Origin: a virus
Reading direction: 5' to 3' (one strand)
IMG/VR virus record: IMGVR_UViG_3300048837_000485
Location: 1 to 64,000 of that record
Length of the DNA stretch: 64,000 nt
Under the pieces are notes generated by a model. The model had not been told where the DNA came from. It made no database searches and saw nothing but the letters and a program-made list of their open reading frames with translations. Made by a program: the position numbers and the translations under genes. Shown in pieces: positions 43,745 to 52,432 of the stretch. The stretch's first letter is position 1; each line of letters starts with the position of its first letter.

Positions 43745-44185
43745 TTATTTATTTCTCTTTTTAAATATCTTCATAAACTTCTCAATACTAATTTTATTTT
43801 TCATATTATCTAAATTCTGAGATTTTATAAAATTAGATAAATCTAAAGTTAATTCACTTTCTTTTTCTTTATTTAATGGTTCCGACAAAAAAGAATATAT
43901 TGTTGTAGATTTTCCATTTTTATCATTAGCTATAATATATTTTGTTGGAATAGATCTTTCTAAAGATAATAGACAAATGTAACAAACAATAAACGGCCTT
44001 ACTTCATAATCTAAAACCCGAAAAGTATTTGTTTTCTTTTTATTTGAAATAACTAATTCGTTTTTGTAATAGAAAAACGTTATTTCCTCTTCAAACATGT
44101 CTAAATCTAGGTTTGCAGGTAAAAACACAGACAAAGCGTTTTCGGAAACGGGCTTTACATATACAATATAGTTATTTTCGATCAA
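43745..44185 (-). CDS. Hypothetical protein (146 aa)
   Basis: Beta-rich N-terminus (YIVYVKPVSENALSVFLPANLD) and a helical, Lys-rich C-terminus. Located between the last polymerase piece and SSB, 15 bases after the former. Possibly a small replication accessory, but no motif is visible. Confidence 0.55.
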   Translation of the reverse strand: MIENNYIVYVKPVSENALSVFLPANLDLDMFEEEITFFYYKNELVISNKKKTNTFRVLDYEVRPFIVCYICLLSLERSIPTKYIIANDKNGKSTTIYSFLSEPLNKEKESELTLDLSNFIKSQNLDNMKNKISIEKFMKIFKKRNK

Positions 44186-44199
44186 TAAGTCAAGTTCAT

Positions 44200-45273
44200 T
44201 TATTTGATTTTTGATATTACAAACCCTCCTTTTTTACCAGGATAACCCATAACGAATATTACGGCCCCTGGGTATAGCTTGTGTCTATTCTCTGTCCACA
44301 CTTCTGAAAATACCATACATTTGATTTCTCCGGTATTGTCAGACGCATTAAAAGACCCCATCATTTCACCCTTACTTTTTCCCTGCTTGATTTTATATTC
44401 TTTTGGTTCGGTAATTTCTAATATTAATGTACACTCATTCTGCTTACCATCGTTAATTTCTTTACATGTTGCATTTGCAATCTCGTCAGAAATATCTGTT
44501 TTGTGAAAGTCAAGACAAATACCAAGCATTTCATTTTCAACATCGTATCTCCAGGCCGGATCATCAATTAAAGAATATGGCGGATGATCTAAAGCCTTAA
44601 TTAAATCTTGAATAATAACCCGCCTGTTAATATTAACCTTATCAAGTATAAATTTAAACTTTTCCTGTAAAGTACCTTTGCATTCTAACGTTAAATTGAT
44701 TTCTCTAGAGGATAGCTTATTATAAATGGTATACTGATGCAGCATATCCTTTCTACTAATTCCATATTCATCAAAAAAACCAACAGATGTTAGATTGATC
44801 ATTGTTTGTTTTTGTAAGTTAGCTTCTAATATATCTATCCATGATGGATTTTTAGAAAGAGTTTTCATAAGAGATTTAATATGAAGTTTACCAATTTGCT
44901 TTACATGTTGTAATCCAAATAAAATCTCTCCGTTCTTATGATAAAAATCTACAATACCATCTTCTTTAATGTCGGACAGGTGTGTCATGCGTACATTTAT
45001 GTCATGTCTTTGAGCATCCGTAACTAATTCTTTAATTTCAATTTTTGGCTTTGGTTTATCTTTAGCATTGTTTAAATATTCAGTATAGAATTCTAGAGGG
45101 TAATGAGTTTTTAGATACGCAGTCCAGTAGGAGATGTAGCTATAACTAACTCCATGTGAATTTGATGTGATTATGTTATTAGCATAAAATAAATGATGAT
45201 CATTATCAACCTCTATATCTAGAGTTCTAATTTTTCCTATTGGTTTTATGGATTTAATTTTAGTAAATTGCAT
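44200..45273 (-). CDS. dnaE: DNA polymerase III alpha, C-terminal piece with C-intein
   Basis: The first 38 residues are a split-intein C-half: TLDIEVDNDHHLFYANN followed by IITSN, then Ser+1. The extein begins SHGVSYSYISYWTAYLKTHY, the conserved continuation of the DnaE fingers (FNKSHSAAYA-like in E. coli). It carries on through helix-hairpin regions to an OB-type domain (TLILEITEPKEYKIKQGKSKG ... GAVIFVMG). Splicing with the piece at 46190 would restore FNQ-SHG exactly. It overlaps the endonuclease gene by 28 bases. Confidence 0.9.
   Translation of the reverse strand: MQFTKIKSIKPIGKIRTLDIEVDNDHHLFYANNIITSNSHGVSYSYISYWTAYLKTHYPLEFYTEYLNNAKDKPKPKIEIKELVTDAQRHDINVRMTHLSDIKEDGIVDFYHKNGEILFGLQHVKQIGKLHIKSLMKTLSKNPSWIDILEANLQKQTMINLTSVGFFDEYGISRKDMLHQYTIYNKLSSREINLTLECKGTLQEKFKFILDKVNINRRVIIQDLIKALDHPPYSLIDDPAWRYDVENEMLGICLDFHKTDISDEIANATCKEINDGKQNECTLILEITEPKEYKIKQGKSKGEMMGSFNASDNTGEIKCMVFSEVWTENRHKLYPGAVIFVMGYPGKKGGFVISKIK
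45160..45273 (-). other. C-terminal half of a split intein (38 aa)
   Basis: Contains intein blocks F and G: a beta strand with D-x-E-V-x-N-D-H-H, then the terminal Asn preceded by Ser, followed by Ser as the first extein residue. The length of 38 residues is normal for a C-intein. The N-half lies at 46193-46489 with a separate endonuclease gene between. Confidence 0.9.
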
Positions 45274-46157
45274 AATTCTTTCTCAATTTGTTTTATATTA
45301 TTAATAATATCATCTTCCCAAAATCTTGTTAATGATAAATTATTATTTTTAAAATAATTATTCTTTTTTAAATCTCTGTAAAAGTTAACCTTTTGTGTTT
45401 TTGTCTTAGGACCATTTGGATAAAACTTTATATTCGAGTGAAAATAATCACCATCAACTTCTATATATATATTATATTTTGGTAAATAAAAGTCCACTGA
45501 CCAAAATTCTACTATTTTTTCTCTTTCAAAAAGAATATTTAATTTTCGTAATAATTTACTAAACTCTTTTACGGGTTTCGTTTCGTTTTGATTAAATTTA
45601 CCATCTTTAATCATCTTCAATGTATTTTGTCTAAATTTTTCTTTATTTTCTGCCGTGTGCTTATGTCCAGTATGTCCATGAACAGTTCTTTTTAATGCAG
45701 ATTCTTTTTGTTTTTGTCTAACCTTTAAGGGGGTTGTTCTACCCTTTGTTTTAATACTAGTTTGTAATACAGATGGGTGTGTAAATTTTGTTTCATCTTT
45801 ATTCCAAGGTATTTTTTTATACATTGGATTACCAGCACCTTTTCTAGTAATTTTTGCATCCTGACTCCATTTTTGTTGTCCAGGATTTCTACCGCATGCA
45901 TACTTTTTATATCTAAATTTTGATCCTTGTATTATTATACTTAAGTATTTATTACAAATTTTACATGGGCACTTCTTTCTTTTTAACTTACATGTATTAA
46001 AAAAATATTCATTATATGTTAAACCATGATCTATTTTTAGATGCTTTAAGAATACCTGTGTAAGATACACCCCACCGCCTCCATATATTGGAGCCAGTAA
46101 CTTGATTGTTTTTTTGCATATTTTACATATATGCCATTCTTTATTATTTATATTCAT
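45246..46157 (-). CDS. Freestanding EDxHD homing endonuclease inside the split intein
   Basis: 303 residues. The N-terminal zinc-like part has CKICKKTIK and CPCKICNKYL. A middle NUMOD3-like region has GHTGHKHTAENKEKF. The nuclease core has WSVDFYLPKYNIYIEVDGDYFHSN (E-D-H pattern) and later SLTRFWEDD. This type is known from fractured genes of environmental phages where a freestanding endonuclease sits between split-intein halves. It has SD AGGAG and a TGTATAAT promoter-like element overlapping the end of the preceding polymerase piece. Confidence 0.87.
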   Translation of the reverse strand: MNINNKEWHICKICKKTIKLLAPIYGGGGVYLTQVFLKHLKIDHGLTYNEYFFNTCKLKRKKCPCKICNKYLSIIIQGSKFRYKKYACGRNPGQQKWSQDAKITRKGAGNPMYKKIPWNKDETKFTHPSVLQTSIKTKGRTTPLKVRQKQKESALKRTVHGHTGHKHTAENKEKFRQNTLKMIKDGKFNQNETKPVKEFSKLLRKLNILFEREKIVEFWSVDFYLPKYNIYIEVDGDYFHSNIKFYPNGPKTKTQKVNFYRDLKKNNYFKNNNLSLTRFWEDDIINNIKQIEKELCNLLKLNP

Positions 46158-46188
46158 ATGATTGACTCCTATTAATGTCTCTCATAGT

Positions 46189-46196
46189 ATTATACA
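46189..46196 (-). promoter_or_regulatory. Putative promoter -10 (TGTATAAT) for the internal endonuclease
   Basis: The octamer overlaps the final Val codon and stop of the N-intein gene and lies about 30 bases upstream of the endonuclease ATG at 46157. It could give the endonuclease its own transcript. Confidence 0.35.
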
Positions 46197-47056
46197 TTAT
46201 TTTCATCCAAAAGGGTCATTTCATGATTATTTTTAATAATATCAGACAATCGTCTTATAATTTTATCTGAACATAAAAATTTATGATTAAGAGTACATAA
46301 AATACTATCTCCAGATTCTAATATTACTTCATATACTTCTTGTTTTCCTTGTTCTATTTTATTTAGAACCGTAGAAAATACATTTGTTTTATAGTCACTA
46401 GATGGTGTTAAAATTTCATCCCCAATATTTACTTCATCTAGTGTTAGATAACCGTGTCTAGATTCTACTACTGTATCAGGACTTAAGCACTGATTAAATG
46501 AGTATCTTTGACTGTTTTTAATATTCTCAAATACTTCTTTAGATAATTGCTCATCTAGTTTACCAATTGTTTTACAGCCATCAAGAAATGTTTTTTCTAA
46601 TGATGCCATAATTTTTGAATCTTTGGTACCAATAGCTTTACGTAAAATATCAGCTTGAATTAAATCAAAGCCTGCTAAAATTTGTGCAAGACGCATAGCC
46701 TGTTCTTGATAAACAATAATCCCCTGAGTTGGCCCAAGAATAACTTCTAAATCTGGATGTTGAAATTTAATTATATCTATTTTGTTTTTACGATCACAGT
46801 AAACTTGTGTTAAAGATTTAACCTTTCCGTTTTCATCAGTTAATTTACTTTCGAGGGTTCCTGGTCGTATCACAGAGATTAAGTCAGATAACTCTTCAAT
46901 AGATCTAGGCTTTAATTCTTTAGACCAGTGTTTACCTAGGTATTCTAGTTGAAAAATCCCCTTAACGTCTCCACGACAAATCGTATCCCACGTCAACTCA
47001 TCATTCGTTGGTAAATTATATATTAGATCATTGATTGTGTTTTGTAACATATTCAC
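46190..47056 (-). CDS. dnaE: DNA polymerase III alpha, middle piece with N-intein
   Basis: Residues 1-189 match the alpha-subunit fingers: GDVKGIFQLEYLGKHWSKEL, LSDLISVIRPGTLES, GIIVYQEQAMRLAQILAGFD, ADILRKAIGTKDSKIM, and RYSFNQ. Residues 190-288 are an N-intein: CLSPDTVVESRHGYL (block A) and GDSILCTLNHKFL (block B with Thr and His). The start is GTG 47056 or ATG 47050, overlapping the HNH gene by 22-29 bases. It continues the piece at 50729-52432 and joins the piece at 44200 by protein splicing. Confidence 0.9.
   Translation of the reverse strand: MNMLQNTINDLIYNLPTNDELTWDTICRGDVKGIFQLEYLGKHWSKELKPRSIEELSDLISVIRPGTLESKLTDENGKVKSLTQVYCDRKNKIDIIKFQHPDLEVILGPTQGIIVYQEQAMRLAQILAGFDLIQADILRKAIGTKDSKIMASLEKTFLDGCKTIGKLDEQLSKEVFENIKNSQRYSFNQCLSPDTVVESRHGYLTLDEVNIGDEILTPSSDYKTNVFSTVLNKIEQGKQEVYEVILESGDSILCTLNHKFLCSDKIIRRLSDIIKNNHEMTLLDENNV
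46193..46489 (-). other. N-terminal half of a split intein (99 aa)
   Basis: Begins with Cys1 right after FNQ and has blocks A and B. No endonuclease domain is fused; that function is encoded separately at 45246. The size of about 99 residues is usual for a split N-intein. Confidence 0.9.
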
Positions 47057-47867
47057 ACATTCTTATAAAATACTCTTCTTTTAAATTTTGTTTCATCTTA
47101 TTTATATCTTTATGTACCCATTGTACATTTTCTTTAGTATAACCTTTTGATGAGTCTATCCTATCAAGGGACGCATTTCTTTTTTTACCGGGTCCTAAAT
47201 ATAGACTTATTCCACTTAATTTACATTTTCTATCTTGATCTAAAAAAACTTGCCAAATATATTCAATACTTATTGAAAATTCTATTTTATTATCTAATGC
47301 TCTTTGTTTTATTCCATTAAAATGACCACCACTTATTTCCTCATAACCTTTCCACATATAATGTTTAGAACCGCTTCTATAACATCCGCAAGAATTGGTT
47401 TCTCCAGACATTAAATTAGAAGATATAATATCTATGGTTTTACCACAATCACACAAGCATGTCCAAACTGAATTGTGTTTATTTTTTTTATTAGATAATT
47501 TTTGTACTGTTAGGTGTCCAATCTTTTTGCCTATTAAGTTAGTTGGAGTATTTCCTAATTTAGTGTTAATATTATATTTTTTAAGAAGTTTATATATTGC
47601 TTTATTACTAAAACCGTATTCTTTTGCTATTATATTACAACTTTTTAAGTTTATAAAATACTCTTTGTATAAAATATTTTTTGGAATAGCCTCTATTACT
47701 TTTTCTATTTTAATATGTTTTGTCGGCCCCTTTTGTAAATCATATTTTTTAATATATAAAGATATACTTCTTTTTTTTAGGTTTAGTATTTTAGATATTT
47801 TAAGTATAGTATATTTTTTATTATAGTATAAATCATACAACTCTTCTTTAGATATCATTTTATTCAT
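47028..47867 (-). CDS. HNH homing endonuclease
   Basis: 279 residues. The N-terminus holds two helix-turn-helix-like units (LYDLYYNKKYTILKISKIL; KEYGFSNKAIYKLLKKYNI). Then come a zinc/AP2-like unit (WTCLCDCGKTIDI ... TNSCGCYR) and an HNH-type core (CKLSGISLYLG ... NASLDRIDSSKGYTKENVQW). It is the immediate upstream neighbour of the middle polymerase piece, overlapping its start. This suggests a link to the inteinless break in DnaE. Confidence 0.85.
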   Translation of the reverse strand: MNKMISKEELYDLYYNKKYTILKISKILNLKKRSISLYIKKYDLQKGPTKHIKIEKVIEAIPKNILYKEYFINLKSCNIIAKEYGFSNKAIYKLLKKYNINTKLGNTPTNLIGKKIGHLTVQKLSNKKNKHNSVWTCLCDCGKTIDIISSNLMSGETNSCGCYRSGSKHYMWKGYEEISGGHFNGIKQRALDNKIEFSISIEYIWQVFLDQDRKCKLSGISLYLGPGKKRNASLDRIDSSKGYTKENVQWVHKDINKMKQNLKEEYFIRMCEYVTKHNQ

Positions 47868-48675
47868 AATTATACTTACTCATGATTCTAGTAATAACCT
47901 TGTTCTCTTCTTCAAAACACGTATTATTAAATTTTGATCTCATTTGTTTATGAACATGACGAGTTAATTTCATAAATTTAATTAATAACATTGCCCCTTG
48001 TAGAACATCCACAATTCCACTATGAGCCCCTTCTTTATTAATACCAAACTTTTCTCTCATATTATCCATACTATAACTTTTTACAGTATAATCGGACTCA
48101 AACCAATGAAATAACATACGGAGAAGGTCAAAATTATCTCTAGGATGAAAAAGTTTTGACTGTCCTTTTTTATCATCCCAAGGTCCAAGTTTATATGGTT
48201 CTTTAGTAGGATAAGTATTAGTTACCATTTTTCCTAATTCATTCTTTTCTTCTATAGAATAGGTTGGATTTAACCTACAATTACCACCAATAATTCTATC
48301 AGTAATTATATCATCAAATCTATTATTATTAAAACCAGCACAAATTGGGGCGTCCCATAATCTACCAGTCTTGTTAAATTGATTAACAAAGGTACAAAAT
48401 TGAGCCCATACTACTTTTAAGTCAGGTGCTTTTTCTAATCTTTCAATAGACATTCCTGTGATTTCTAATGCCTTATCTTCAATTTCACCTAGACCATTCT
48501 TTAACTGCTTGTCTTTATCAAAGATGGGTCTTATATCTGAATTAAAAATACCGGTTTCGATAATTTCCAACTTCTTAGGATCTATTGCAACAGCTGCAAG
48601 CTGTGTTGGTTGAGTATTGTTTTTATCCTTGCCGGTTGTTTCGTAATCCATGAAGATAATTGTATTAGAGTTCAT
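47860..48675 (-). CDS. DEDDh 3'-5' exonuclease (DnaQ/ExoI-like)
   Basis: Exo I motif FMDYETTGKD (D-x-E), then GFNNNRFDDIITDR as Exo II, and GAHSGIVDVLQGA as Exo III with the H-x4-D spacing. 271 residues. The polymerase PHP domain here has lost its metal-binding residues, so this separate enzyme is the likely proofreader. It overlaps the HNH gene by 8 bases. Confidence 0.85.
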   Translation of the reverse strand: MNSNTIIFMDYETTGKDKNNTQPTQLAAVAIDPKKLEIIETGIFNSDIRPIFDKDKQLKNGLGEIEDKALEITGMSIERLEKAPDLKVVWAQFCTFVNQFNKTGRLWDAPICAGFNNNRFDDIITDRIIGGNCRLNPTYSIEEKNELGKMVTNTYPTKEPYKLGPWDDKKGQSKLFHPRDNFDLLRMLFHWFESDYTVKSYSMDNMREKFGINKEGAHSGIVDVLQGAMLLIKFMKLTRHVHKQMRSKFNNTCFEEENKVITRIMSKYNYE

Positions 48676-48931
48676 TAGTTATACTTTCTGTTATAGTCCA
48701 ATATTTATTTAATTCATCAATTGAATTATGCCATGAGGTAGCTCTTATTTCAGAAATAGCTTGATTATCTTTTTTAATAAAATATACCTGACCCAATGAA
48801 TATTTTTCATCCTTAGTTAGGATAAGATGTAATTTATGTTTAAAATAAACAATACTTACTATCCTACAATAATATGATAACATCATAAACATATCTCTAA
48901 CCAAAATACTATCATTAATTTTAAAACTCAT
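48665..48931 (-). CDS. Hypothetical protein (88 aa)
   Basis: Mixed hydrophobic strands and helices (MLSYYCRIVSIVYFKHKLHLIL), no recognised motif. Overlaps neighbours by about 11 bases on each side, in the replication run between the DnaE pieces. Confidence 0.55.
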   Translation of the reverse strand: MSFKINDSILVRDMFMMLSYYCRIVSIVYFKHKLHLILTKDEKYSLGQVYFIKKDNQAISEIRATSWHNSIDELNKYWTITESITNEL

Positions 48932-49493
48932 TTATTTTCTTTCCTCTCCAGAAATTATAAAAATCACATTCTGGAATAGTTACTGCTAGTTTATTTCCCA
49001 TGTACCATACCTTTTCATGAGGATACTTATCTAGTATATCTTTCATTGTTGAAGTTTTGATAATAGTATATCTGATATTTTTAATATTTTGATTTATTAA
49101 TTCTATATGCTGATTAAGCTTATAATTCATTGGTTTTTTTAAAGATACTCTTCCGATATTATAAAACAATAGAATATCAGAACCATCTTTGATATAATTC
49201 TGTAATGAGTTAACTTTAAAAGTAACCTTCCCCTTAGTTGGACCCCATTTTACATCTAACTTTTGAATTATTTTTTTCTTATTTTTAAACAGATAAATCT
49301 TGTAGTCAGCCTTAGATGTAGCATATTTTGTTACTTTTCCAGTATTATCTGTACCATAATCTTCATATTCAATTTTATCATATTTATTACAAATCTGTTT
49401 AAGATATACTTTAATCCAAAATTTTTCTAATTTAGTACTAAATAATATATCTTTCTTAAAAGTATCGGCATCCCTGTAGTCTACTCTTTTCAT
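48921..49493 (-). CDS. Possible PD-(D/E)XK nuclease-like protein (190 aa)
   Basis: A pattern compatible with a restriction-type nuclease core is visible: EYEDYG, then KADYKIYLF and KLDVKWGPTKG (D ... DxK), followed by a helix and SDILLFYNIG. Lys-rich, alpha/beta. This is motif reading only. A DNA-binding or structural protein is equally possible. Coupled to its neighbours by overlap. Confidence 0.4.
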   Translation of the reverse strand: MKRVDYRDADTFKKDILFSTKLEKFWIKVYLKQICNKYDKIEYEDYGTDNTGKVTKYATSKADYKIYLFKNKKKIIQKLDVKWGPTKGKVTFKVNSLQNYIKDGSDILLFYNIGRVSLKKPMNYKLNQHIELINQNIKNIRYTIIKTSTMKDILDKYPHEKVWYMGNKLAVTIPECDFYNFWRGKKINEF

Positions 49494-49792
49494 TAATGAT
49501 TACCTTTATACTGTTCAGATCTTAATATGCGATCTATTTCAGCAGCAATTAGTGCTCCGCTTTTTGTTAAATTTTCTATAGTATATTTTTTAGGCTTAAA
49601 CCATGACTTATTCCAGGTAACTGGCCACCAATTTTGATATTGATCCCATCTCCATATATAATTAAATAAAATATATGATACGGCTGCACTACAAAGTTCG
49701 CCTTTTGTATATGAATCGTCTAAAGATGGTAAAAATCCCTCTTCTTTTATTTGACGCTCTCGTTCTTTTGCTATTAACTCAATTCCATTCAT
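49493..49792 (-). CDS. Conserved phage protein of unknown function (99 aa)
   Basis: Pattern IAKERERQIKEEGF ... LCSAAVSYIL ... WWPVTWNKSWFKPK ... LTKSGALIAAEIDRIL is a widespread small phage family I recognise by its ERxRQ and AAxxY and ALIxAEIDR motifs. It is sometimes compared with MazG-like folds, but function is not established. Confidence 0.7.
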   Translation of the reverse strand: MNGIELIAKERERQIKEEGFLPSLDDSYTKGELCSAAVSYILFNYIWRWDQYQNWWPVTWNKSWFKPKKYTIENLTKSGALIAAEIDRILRSEQYKGNH

Positions 49793-50264
49793 TAAAGACT
49801 TTCTTGAATTTTTCTAATATAGTTTTATTTCTGTTCATCACAAAATTAGCCGAATAAGTTGGTATAAATTTTGTATCAAATGATGTAAATTCTTCACCTA
49901 TAATTTCTTGTATCTTTACTTTTCTATTTATAGGAATTAGATGATAACAAACTTCAATACCAAGACCAAATACTATTTTAGATTTCTTTATATCTTGTGA
50001 TAACCAATTATCAATACAAACTTTTTTATTTTCAGTCTTTGCTACACCGTTACATCTAGTTAAAAATGTGTATCTAAAAGGAACATTAATAATCTTTTTT
50101 AAGAAATCATATTCGGCACTACAAGGACTATTGATAAGAACCTCATCTTCTGATGGATTTGTTGCAACTAAAAGTATATCACCAGATCCGTATGTTTTAA
50201 ATGGAGTACATCCTGCTAATAAGTTTTCTGATAATGGACATAGTGTACAATTTTTTAATTCCAT
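49779..50264 (-). CDS. Uracil-DNA glycosylase family 4-like protein
   Basis: N-terminal NCTLCPLSEN supplies two cysteines. GDILLVATNPSEDEVLINSP sits where the active-site loop lies in family 4/5 UDGs. FLTRCNGVAKTENKKVCIDNWL supplies two more cysteines for an Fe-S cluster. 161 residues is slightly short. The catalytic loop is altered (NPSEDE), so activity on uracil is uncertain. Placed among replication genes. Confidence 0.65.
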   Translation of the reverse strand: MELKNCTLCPLSENLLAGCTPFKTYGSGDILLVATNPSEDEVLINSPCSAEYDFLKKIINVPFRYTFLTRCNGVAKTENKKVCIDNWLSQDIKKSKIVFGLGIEVCYHLIPINRKVKIQEIIGEEFTSFDTKFIPTYSANFVMNRNKTILEKFKKVFNEWN

Positions 50265-50461
50265 TAATACTCTTCTATATTTTCTAAATCTTCGTCATTA
50301 ATGCACCAAAGTATATCCTCAAGAAAATATTTACGATCTGATGCCGACATAGAATCCCAATCTTCATTATTATGAATATGAAAATATATATTATTGTCTT
50401 TTATAAAATTTAATACTTCTTCTTTGGATGAGGTGATAGTTGGTAAATTATTATGATTCAT
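50264..50461 (-). CDS. Hypothetical acidic protein (65 aa)
   Basis: Small, acidic (pattern NNEDWDSMSASDRKYFLED), no motif. ATG overlaps the end of the next upstream gene by 11 bases, and its stop abuts the glycosylase-like start. Confidence 0.5.
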   Translation of the reverse strand: MNHNNLPTITSSKEEVLNFIKDNNIYFHIHNNEDWDSMSASDRKYFLEDILWCINDEDLENIEEY

Positions 50462-50684
50462 TTTTATCTAATACCTTTTTCAATTCAATAAACTTATCAA
50501 TAGCATCATTCATGTTTCTATAAATTTTACTAAATGGCTGTACTTTATTATCATAAAAAACCTGATATCCTCTACGTACAATAACACCATGTAAGTTTAC
50601 GTATGTTAGAAATAATTTATTTTTATGAGAAATGTCTAATTTATTTTTTAATAATGTTTCGATTTCTGTTTTCATATTTTCCAA
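50451..50684 (-). CDS. Hypothetical protein (77 aa)
   Basis: Small basic alpha/beta protein with a GVIVRRGYQVFYDNKV hairpin. No recognised family. It begins 45 bases after the DnaE N-terminal piece ends. Confidence 0.5.
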   Translation of the reverse strand: MENMKTEIETLLKNKLDISHKNKLFLTYVNLHGVIVRRGYQVFYDNKVQPFSKIYRNMNDAIDKFIELKKVLDKNES

Positions 50685-50728
50685 TCTTGTTATTCTATAC
50701 TATAGTAAAGGCCATATTTTATATTTGT

Positions 50729-52432
50729 CTATATATCTGATTTTACTGTTTTTCCTTGGATTATAGTGAATATATGCTCTACTTTTGCCAGTGCGTTAAC
50801 AGAAAGTGCGTCGAACTTCGTAAGTCCAGCCTTCTTAAGAGAATCCATATCCATTCCTGCAACTTTAAAATCACTACTTTTATCATGTAACATTGGACAA
50901 ACATCTTCTAAATTTATTGGAGATATAACTAAACCAGCAGCATGCTTGCCTTGATTCTTAAAAGTGCCTTCTAAACGAATGGCCTGTTCAAAATATCCAG
51001 CATAATCCCCAGTATATTTACCATCTTTATATTCACAATAATCTCTTAGTACATCTGGTTTATTTTCAAGAGTCCATTGTAATATAGAATATTTACCACC
51101 ATTTTCTTCCATTTCTACCAACTGTGGTTCTATATCGGCCTCTTGAGGAAGTAATTTTGTAATCCTATTAATCTGTTCAAAGCTACCAACTTCATGTGCT
51201 GAAAATATTTCTTTAACGATTGAAGACCCCATCATTCTTCCGAATGTTGCAACCTGTGCTACTCTCTTTTCTCCATATTTATTTCTAATATATTCAATAA
51301 CTGATTCACGACCATCAGGAGGAAAGTCCGTGTCAATATCTGGATATTCAATTTTACCCTCTGAAAATCGGCCAGAGTTTAAAAATCTAGAAAATAATAA
51401 ATTATAAGGAATCGGATCTAACTCCGTGATTCCTAATAAATAACATACTAAACTGCCCGAGCTTGACCCCCGACCAAGCCCGACTAACATTCTTTCTTTT
51501 GCCCATCTAATATAATCAGAAACAATTAAGAAGTAACCAGTAAGATCATATTTTTGAATAACTCCTAATTCTTCTTTTACACGTTCTCCATATAATTCTT
51601 CATTCCAAGATTCTTTCTTTCTGTTAGCATATCCTTCTCTGCATAATTTTAATAGATAATCTTTTTCAGATAATCCTTCTGTCCATTCATACTTTGGTAG
51701 ACTTGGTTTATTTAGAATATCATATTCTTCAATATTATCTACCCAAGAAACATTATCTAGCGGAACATGTTGTGATGATAATGCTGGAATAAATTCAGGA
51801 TTAAGATCAAGGTTCTTATTAAGGTTTTTTAAAGAGCAACGAAAAGCCGAACATAATAATATCTTATAATCTTCTAAATCTGATTTATCGAGAATATGAC
51901 AATCGTTAATTTTATCAAGTTGTATTTTATATTTTTCACACAGTTTTATAATTTCACTGTTATTCAAACACTTTGGAGTTAGAATACCATAAAGATTCTT
52001 AAATTTGTTGATATATTTTTTAAATTCTACTTCTGTAGTAACTGAATATAATCCACCAACTAAACAGATTAAGTTATCAGTATCGGTTATATCTTCTAAA
52101 TTTAGAACTGGTCTGTGTTTATAGTTATCATTACTCTTAGAAACCAAGTGAAGTAACTGTGTATAACCCGTCTTATTTTTAGCTATTAAATGTATAGCTT
52201 TATTATTTGAATCTAAAAACTTACATCCTATAATTGGTTTGATATCGTTATCTTTACAAGCTTTAGCAAACTCAATTGCACCCGATAATGAATTATAGTC
52301 ACTTAAAATTAATTGTTTATCTGGACTTTTTTTACAAAAATCTTTTGGATGATATAATGCCGAAAGTAAGGCATTTTCCTGTTTAAGATTTAAGGGAGAT
52401 AGTCCATAGGTTGTGTGTACAAGGGTTGTCAT
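50729..52432 (-). CDS. dnaE: DNA polymerase III alpha, N-terminal piece (PHP and palm)
   Basis: 567 residues from ATG 52432, with SD AAGGA nine bases upstream inside the end of the endonuclease gene. The PHP region is recognisable (LSDYNSLSGAIEFAKACKDNDIKPIIGCKF), but the metal-binding HLH and TDH motifs read VHT and SDY, so it is probably inactive. The palm has VGLGRGSSSGSLVCYLLGIT and the catalytic PDIDTDF. The third catalytic Asp lies in GLTKFDALSVNALAK near the end. The chain then stops about 20 residues later. The continuation is encoded at 46190-47056. Confidence 0.92.
   Translation of the reverse strand: MTTLVHTTYGLSPLNLKQENALLSALYHPKDFCKKSPDKQLILSDYNSLSGAIEFAKACKDNDIKPIIGCKFLDSNNKAIHLIAKNKTGYTQLLHLVSKSNDNYKHRPVLNLEDITDTDNLICLVGGLYSVTTEVEFKKYINKFKNLYGILTPKCLNNSEIIKLCEKYKIQLDKINDCHILDKSDLEDYKILLCSAFRCSLKNLNKNLDLNPEFIPALSSQHVPLDNVSWVDNIEEYDILNKPSLPKYEWTEGLSEKDYLLKLCREGYANRKKESWNEELYGERVKEELGVIQKYDLTGYFLIVSDYIRWAKERMLVGLGRGSSSGSLVCYLLGITELDPIPYNLLFSRFLNSGRFSEGKIEYPDIDTDFPPDGRESVIEYIRNKYGEKRVAQVATFGRMMGSSIVKEIFSAHEVGSFEQINRITKLLPQEADIEPQLVEMEENGGKYSILQWTLENKPDVLRDYCEYKDGKYTGDYAGYFEQAIRLEGTFKNQGKHAAGLVISPINLEDVCPMLHDKSSDFKVAGMDMDSLKKAGLTKFDALSVNALAKVEHIFTIIQGKTVKSDI

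Noticed and set aside
47395-47826. Plus-strand hydrophobic ORF opposite the HNH gene
   Set aside because: A shadow of a minus-strand gene that has clear HNH and zinc motifs. The hydrophobicity is a by-product of AT-rich antisense codons.
47057-50728. Group I intron between the N-terminal and middle DnaE pieces
   Set aside because: The interval holds eight overlapping protein genes with proper starts and is far too long. No intron boundary joining the reading frames was seen.
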